From: Candidatus Methanomethylophilaceae archaeon
GTDB lineage: Archaea > Thermoplasmatota > Thermoplasmata > Methanomassiliicoccales > Methanomethylophilaceae
Reading direction: 5' to 3'
DNA length: 52,518 nt
Assembly (NCBI GenBank): GCA_017540825.1
Contig: JAFYAH010000037.1
Location: 1 to 52,518 of the forward strand
A program made the position numbers and the translations under genes. Each line of letters opens with the position of its first letter. Position 1 is the first letter of the stretch. Under the pieces are notes generated by a model. The model saw only the letters and a program-made list of their open reading frames with translations. It did no database searches and was not told the origin of the DNA. Positions 49,398 through 52,518 of the stretch are shown one piece after another.

Positions 49398-50401
49398 GCT
49401 TCGAGCTCCCCTGTGTCCAAGCTGGAGTCTTGGAACGGGTTCCTTCTCATGCGATGAGGCATCACGAGCTTCGCTACGTGGGTGACGTCCGACGGCCTGA
49501 CGTCCTTCCTACCCTGGAGCGCTGCGTAGGCCTCTGCCGCCTTTATGAGGGTGAGGTCCGCGCGATGGCCGTCCACTCCGAGGTGGAGGGAGATCTTCAC
49601 AGCCGCGCGGACGACGTCCTTGCCGGCTTCTATCCCTCTCAATATGTCCCTGGCGGCGAGTATCCGTTCCCTGATCTCGTCGTTCTGCTCCTTGTAGTCT
49701 TTGCAGAACCCCTCCGGGTTCTTCTCGAACTCCATGCGGCGCTGTACGATGCTGGTCCTCATTTCCTCGTCCTTTTCGGAGACGACGTCCACCATGAGGC
49801 CGAACCTGTCCAGGAGCTGCGGCCTGAGGTCCCCCTCCTCGGGGTTCATGGTGCCGACCAGGATGAATTTCGATGGATGCGAGTATGATATCCCTTCCCG
49901 CTCGATGTAGTTCACGCCCATGGCCGCTGCGTCCAGGAGAAGGTCGACGATGTGGTCGTCCAGGAGGTTCACCTCGTCCACGTACAGTATGTTGCCGTTC
50001 GCCTTCGCCAGGACCCCGGGCTCGAACCTCTTCTTTCCCGTGCTGATTGCCGACTCTATGTCCAGCGTTCCCGCGACGCGGTCTTCTGTGGAGCTCAGCG
50101 GGAGTTCCACCACTTTCATCGCGCAGACGGTCGAGGGAAGCTCCCCTTGCATCAGCCTCTCCTGGCAGCTGGGACACAATTCCCCGATCCGTTCGGGATC
50201 GCATCCGCAGGGGCAGCCTGTGACGACCCTCCTGTCTGGAAGCAGTCCAGCGAGGGCCCTCACCGCTGTGGATTTGGCGGTGCCTTTCTCTCCTCTGATC
50301 AGGACTCCCCCGATGAGCGGGTTAATCGTGTTGAGGATGAGGGCTTCCTTCATGTCTTCCTGGCCTACGATGGCTGCGAACGGGTAAGTCGGTCTCTTCA
50401 T
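49367..50401 (-). CDS. ChlI/BchI-like AAA+ chelatase subunit with cysteine-rich insert
   Basis: This is the motor subunit of a chelatase. In 344 residues it has PFAAIVGQEDMKEAL, Walker A RGEKGTAKST (36-45), GNILYVDEVNLLDDH (Walker B), and LVGTMNPEEGDLRPQLLDRFGL. After Walker A it carries CPCGCDPERIGELCPSC (63-79), five cysteines able to bind zinc or a cluster; a similar insert is seen in archaeal and some bacterial members but not in plant-type ChlI. It is first in the minus-strand operon. ATG 50401 has GAGG about nine bases upstream and a TATA box at 50441-50449. Confidence 0.88.
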   Translation of the reverse strand: MKRPTYPFAAIVGQEDMKEALILNTINPLIGGVLIRGEKGTAKSTAVRALAGLLPDRRVVTGCPCGCDPERIGELCPSCQERLMQGELPSTVCAMKVVELPLSSTEDRVAGTLDIESAISTGKKRFEPGVLAKANGNILYVDEVNLLDDHIVDLLLDAAAMGVNYIEREGISYSHPSKFILVGTMNPEEGDLRPQLLDRFGLMVDVVSEKDEEMRTSIVQRRMEFEKNPEGFCKDYKEQNDEIRERILAARDILRGIEAGKDVVRAAVKISLHLGVDGHRADLTLIKAAEAYAALQGRKDVRPSDVTHVAKLVMPHRMRRNPFQDSSLDTGELEAWLKESFGTN

Positions 50402-50404
50402 GGC

Positions 50405-50449
50405 GTTCTTCCTCGCGTTGACTGCGCTTCGGTACTTTCCAATATAAAC
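50405..50449 (-). promoter_or_regulatory. promoter of the chelatase/nitrogenase-like operon
   Basis: Read on the minus strand, TTTATATT (50441-50449 region) lies about 24 bases before a predicted start near 50417, followed by GAGGAAG and ATG 50401. The IS630-type element ends about 20 bases upstream of this TATA box, so its insertion may have replaced or cut off upstream control sites. Confidence 0.5.
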
Positions 50450-50465
50450 TCTTCTGGCGTTCGTC

Positions 50466-51134
50466 TATTTTTTACCTAATATTTTTTATCAATACTCTGA
50501 TTTCGGCTCAGCTCTTGCCTGTTAAAAGCAAAATATGGTCATATTATCCAACGCATGCGTCTGCGGCCATTTCCGGAGCTGCCCGTCGAAGGCATGGAAA
50601 CGTGTCTTAAACCCATCGAAGAGAGGATCACGTGCACCTGCTTCTCAGAATACGAGATGCCGAACGCATCCTCTATCGCCGACTGCGCTTCTTTCGTCGT
50701 GGAGGGTGATTCCGAGAGAATCCTCTTCAAGATTGACTTCTGTTCGCTGGTGAGGCTGGATTTCCTGCCGCCTTTGAACTCCGGGATGATGGAATCCATC
50801 TGAGATCTGTTCCATTCCCTTTGCCAGCGATACCCTGTCTGTACTGTGACCCCTATTATGGAGGATGCCTCCTTGACCGAGAAGTCCTTGTAGCGGAGGT
50901 GGATGAATCCGAGTTTCTTCACTGCCCTGCTCACAGTAGGCACGCTGAGGTCTGACGCCCTCAGGCGCTTCATCCCGAGGCTGATGTCTCCGATGGGTAC
51001 GGACTTGTCGATTTGCTCGTGTGAAGTGTTGGCCACGTCCTGCAATACATTTAGTGTGCTATAATCATAATCGCTCATACGTCGGCAACCAAGGCTTTTC
51101 AGAGTTATTGATAACATAAATTAAGTAAAAAATA
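50466..51134. mobile_element. internally deleted IS630/Tc1-type element
   Basis: The terminal inverted repeats are 50468-50499 and the complement of 51100-51132. Both begin TTTTTTAC at the outer edge and share TTATCAATA and CTCTG further in, with about 30 matches over 34-35 positions. Each end is flanked by TA (50466-50467 and 51133-51134), the target duplication of this group. The body is only about 665 bases, against roughly 1.1 kb for complete members, and encodes the DNA-binding half of the transposase without the DDE catalytic half. It is therefore a non-autonomous, MITE-like derivative. Confidence 0.75.
50539..51078 (-). pseudogene. truncated IS630-family transposase, N-terminal DNA-binding half
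   Basis: About 179 codons from ATG 51078 (an upstream ATG at 51117 lies in the terminal repeat) encode a helix-turn-helix region typical of IS630 transposases: KDFSVKEASSIIGVTVQTGYRWQREWN, FKGGRKSSLTSEQKSIL, and FGISYSEKQVHVILSSMGL. After this the normal proline-rich bridge and the DDE domain are missing; the frame ends in unrelated residues at 50539 next to the left terminal repeat. It might still bind the element ends and act as a repressor, but cannot catalyse transposition. Confidence 0.8.
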
Positions 51135-51225
51135 TCGCTGCCACTACAAGTCTTAAATACGGCTATATGGAACCGTGGTGCCGTTGGCAGTGATGTCCAA
51201 ATAATTCGCTGCCCAAGGTGTGAAC

Positions 51226-52518
51226 ATGGATTCCAAAAGCAAGATTATCGTCGCTGTCATAGCAATGGTTGTGATCATCGCGGCTGCAGCGGTCGCTCTC
51301 ACGATGAACAACGGGGGCAACAGCGATGACAAAGGCAAAGACGTCTCCGTCACCGTCACCGACGGAATCGGAAGGACCGTCACCATCGACAAGACGGACA
51401 GGATAACGTCCGCATCGGCAACCGCGACCGCTATGCTCTGCGGCATAGGGCTTTCGTCCCACATCGTCGCGGTCTCGAGCGACAGCGGCGTATACGACGA
51501 GGCTCCGAAGATCATCGGGCTCACCGATGACGATTTCCCTAAGGCTATCACTCAGGGAATCGACAGCGGCAAGATAAAGCCTCTCGGCAAGATGTACAAC
51601 ATGTCCGCAGAGACCATCAGCAGCGTCCCCACGGACATCGTGGTGTTCACCGAATACGGGTACTCCCCCGCTACCGGCGAAGCTTTGGACAAGGTGGGGA
51701 CAAAATATATTGTCCTTGCCAACGAGAAGAGCATCCAGACCGCATACGACAATTTCGACCTCCTGGGCAAGGCGTTCGGGAAGCAGGCGGAGGCGAGCAA
51801 GGTCGTCTCCGAGATGAAGGCCACCATCGGAAAGATTTGCTCCTGGTGCAAGGACATTGTGGACAATAAGCGCAGTGGCGACAAAGTGGATGCCGCCCTT
51901 CTGATCTCCGCGACATATGCGGCAGGTTCCGAGTATATCGCTGGGACCATCCTTACCGATCTGTATGCAAACAACGTCTTCGCATCCCTTGGAATGTATG
52001 GGGTGGTCTCCAAGGAGGCAATCGCAGAGAAGAACCCCGACTCCATCATATTCACCTCTCTCGGAATGGGCGACGGAATTACGGACATACCTGCGTACAT
52101 CGATGAATTATGCAATGATCCGATCGTCGGCGACACCGGAGCTGCAAAGAACAAGCGTATGTTCGCTACGTCTGGATCCGCAAAGAACTCCATGAGCTAC
52201 GTGGACCAGGGCACCGTGATGTCCTACGCCATGTGCGCCATGTTCCTGTACAAGGACTATCTCGCATTCAGCGTTCCTTCTGTGCTCGACGGCAGCAATT
52301 ATTACGATTTGGTCGTTAAGTTCTGGGACCAGGTGAACGGCAAGATCTCCGCCGTCACGGTCACCGACGGCATAGGCAGGACCGTCACCATCGACAAGAC
52401 GGACAGGATAACGTCCGCGTCCGCCACCGCCACCGCCATGCTGTGCGGCCTGGGGCTGTCGAAGAACCTCGTGGCGGTCTCCAGCGACGACGGCGTCTAC
52501 GGGGAGGACCCCAGGATC
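51226..52518 (+). CDS. iron/corrinoid-type substrate-binding protein with tandem domains (runs off window)
   Basis: The open frame of 431 codons has no stop before the window edge. It has an N-terminal membrane segment (about 6-26), the linker MNNGGNSDDKG, and a class-III binding-protein domain beginning VTVTDGIGRTVTIDKTDR (about 42) with ATAMLCGIGLSSHIVAVSSD. A second domain begins at about residue 377 with the same VTVTDGIGRTVTIDKTDR and SASATATAMLCGLGLSKN, a period of 335 residues. The domains belong to the family used by Fe-siderophore and B12 importers. ATG 51226 has AAGGTG about six bases upstream, and a TATA-like cttaaatac near 51151 is suitable. Neighbouring chelatase genes suggest a tetrapyrrole or metal ligand; that is inference. 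Confidence 0.85.
   Translation, partial: MDSKSKIIVAVIAMVVIIAAAAVALTMNNGGNSDDKGKDVSVTVTDGIGRTVTIDKTDRITSASATATAMLCGIGLSSHIVAVSSDSGVYDEAPKIIGLTDDDFPKAITQGIDSGKIKPLGKMYNMSAETISSVPTDIVVFTEYGYSPATGEALDKVGTKYIVLANEKSIQTAYDNFDLLGKAFGKQAEASKVVSEMKATIGKICSWCKDIVDNKRSGDKVDAALLISATYAAGSEYIAGTILTDLYANNVFASLGMYGVVSKEAIAEKNPDSIIFTSLGMGDGITDIPAYIDELCNDPIVGDTGAAKNKRMFATSGSAKNSMSYVDQGTVMSYAMCAMFLYKDYLAFSVPSVLDGSNYYDLVVKFWDQVNGKISAVTVTDGIGRTVTIDKTDRITSASATATAMLCGLGLSKNLVAVSSDDGVYGEDPRI
51349..51441 (+). repeat. direct repeat within the tandem binding protein, copy 1
   Basis: This segment is nearly identical to 52354-52446. The stretch coding RTVTIDKTDRITSA matches almost base for base, which is stronger than the similarity of the surrounding domains and suggests recent duplication or conversion. 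Confidence 0.75.
52354..52446 (+). repeat. direct repeat within the tandem binding protein, copy 2
   Basis: Second copy of 51349-51441, exactly 1,005 bases (335 codons) downstream and in frame. It marks the start of the second binding domain. Confidence 0.75.

Noticed and set aside
51552-52193. 213-residue minus-strand frame at the right edge
   Set aside because: It is opposite the binding-protein gene, whose frame is open through the whole region with family motifs.

Overview
The window looks like part of a methanogen chromosome, most likely a host-associated member of the Methanomassiliicoccales (Thermoplasmatota). The reasons are an F420H2-oxidase-type flavodiiron protein, an HdrD-type heterodisulfide reductase subunit, nitrogenase-like tetrapyrrole-type genes, archaeal TATA boxes close to start codons with some leaderless starts, GC-rich coding sequence, and many BspA-type leucine-rich and Sel1 repeats like those of gut methanogens. 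No rRNA, tRNA or CRISPR array was found. The taxonomic call is inference. No pyrrolysine gene (pylTSBCD) lies in the window, so arguments about amber readthrough rest on that call.

Layout. 1-4.4 kb: edge of a secreted protein, purM, a flavodiiron protein, rlmE and an FAH-family enzyme. 4.5-8.6 kb: a cobalt/nickel ECF transporter, cbiMNQOO. 8.9-14.5 kb: nth, an AlbA/ATPase-domain regulator and a 1,059-residue BspA-like surface protein. 14.8-18.2 kb: a divergent iron/corrinoid-type ABC importer whose binding protein carries a dockerin-like module. 18.3-19.9 kb: a peroxide-defence operon (ferritin-like protein, glutathione peroxidase, OhrR-type repressor) behind an OhrR-type operator. 19.9-23.1 kb and 27.3-30.5 kb: two diverged copies of an unknown three-gene cassette (A, LRR-like; B, Sel1; C, unknown). 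23.7-27.1 kb: an Rrf2 regulator, a DUF4143-type ATPase, MetA and a small protein. 30.6-32.6 kb: small secreted or membrane proteins. 32.7-36.7 kb: an Lhr-type helicase and HdrD. 36.8-40.4 kb: an ATPase-domain regulator fragment and a long Sel1 protein. 40.6-50.4 kb: a CobN-like protein facing an operon of ChlI-like, ChlD-like, NifH-NifD fusion and NifD/K-like proteins. 50.5-51.1 kb: an internally deleted IS630-type element. 51.2 kb to the end: a binding protein with a tandem duplication.

Two parts deserve most attention. The first is the duplicated A-B-C cassette. In both copies gene A ends in TAG exactly seven codons before the ATG of gene B, in the same frame, and the spacer looks protein-like. 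Copy 2 of gene B also contains two internal amber codons. In a pyrrolysine-decoding archaeon these could be read through to give A-B fusion proteins; decay is the alternative. The second is the chelatase plus nitrogenase-like cluster. A CobN-type large subunit, an AAA+ pair (one with a VWA domain) and a two-protein nitrogenase-like reductase with NifH fused to NifD suggest an uncharacterised metallo-tetrapyrrole pathway distinct from the usual separate CfbC and CfbD.

Regulation can be read in several places: the OhrR operator, a shared CCTA-N9-TAGGTAAT element upstream of both the Rrf2 gene and metA, a divergent promoter between the ABC-importer genes, and a hairpin with a U-tract inside the cbi cluster.
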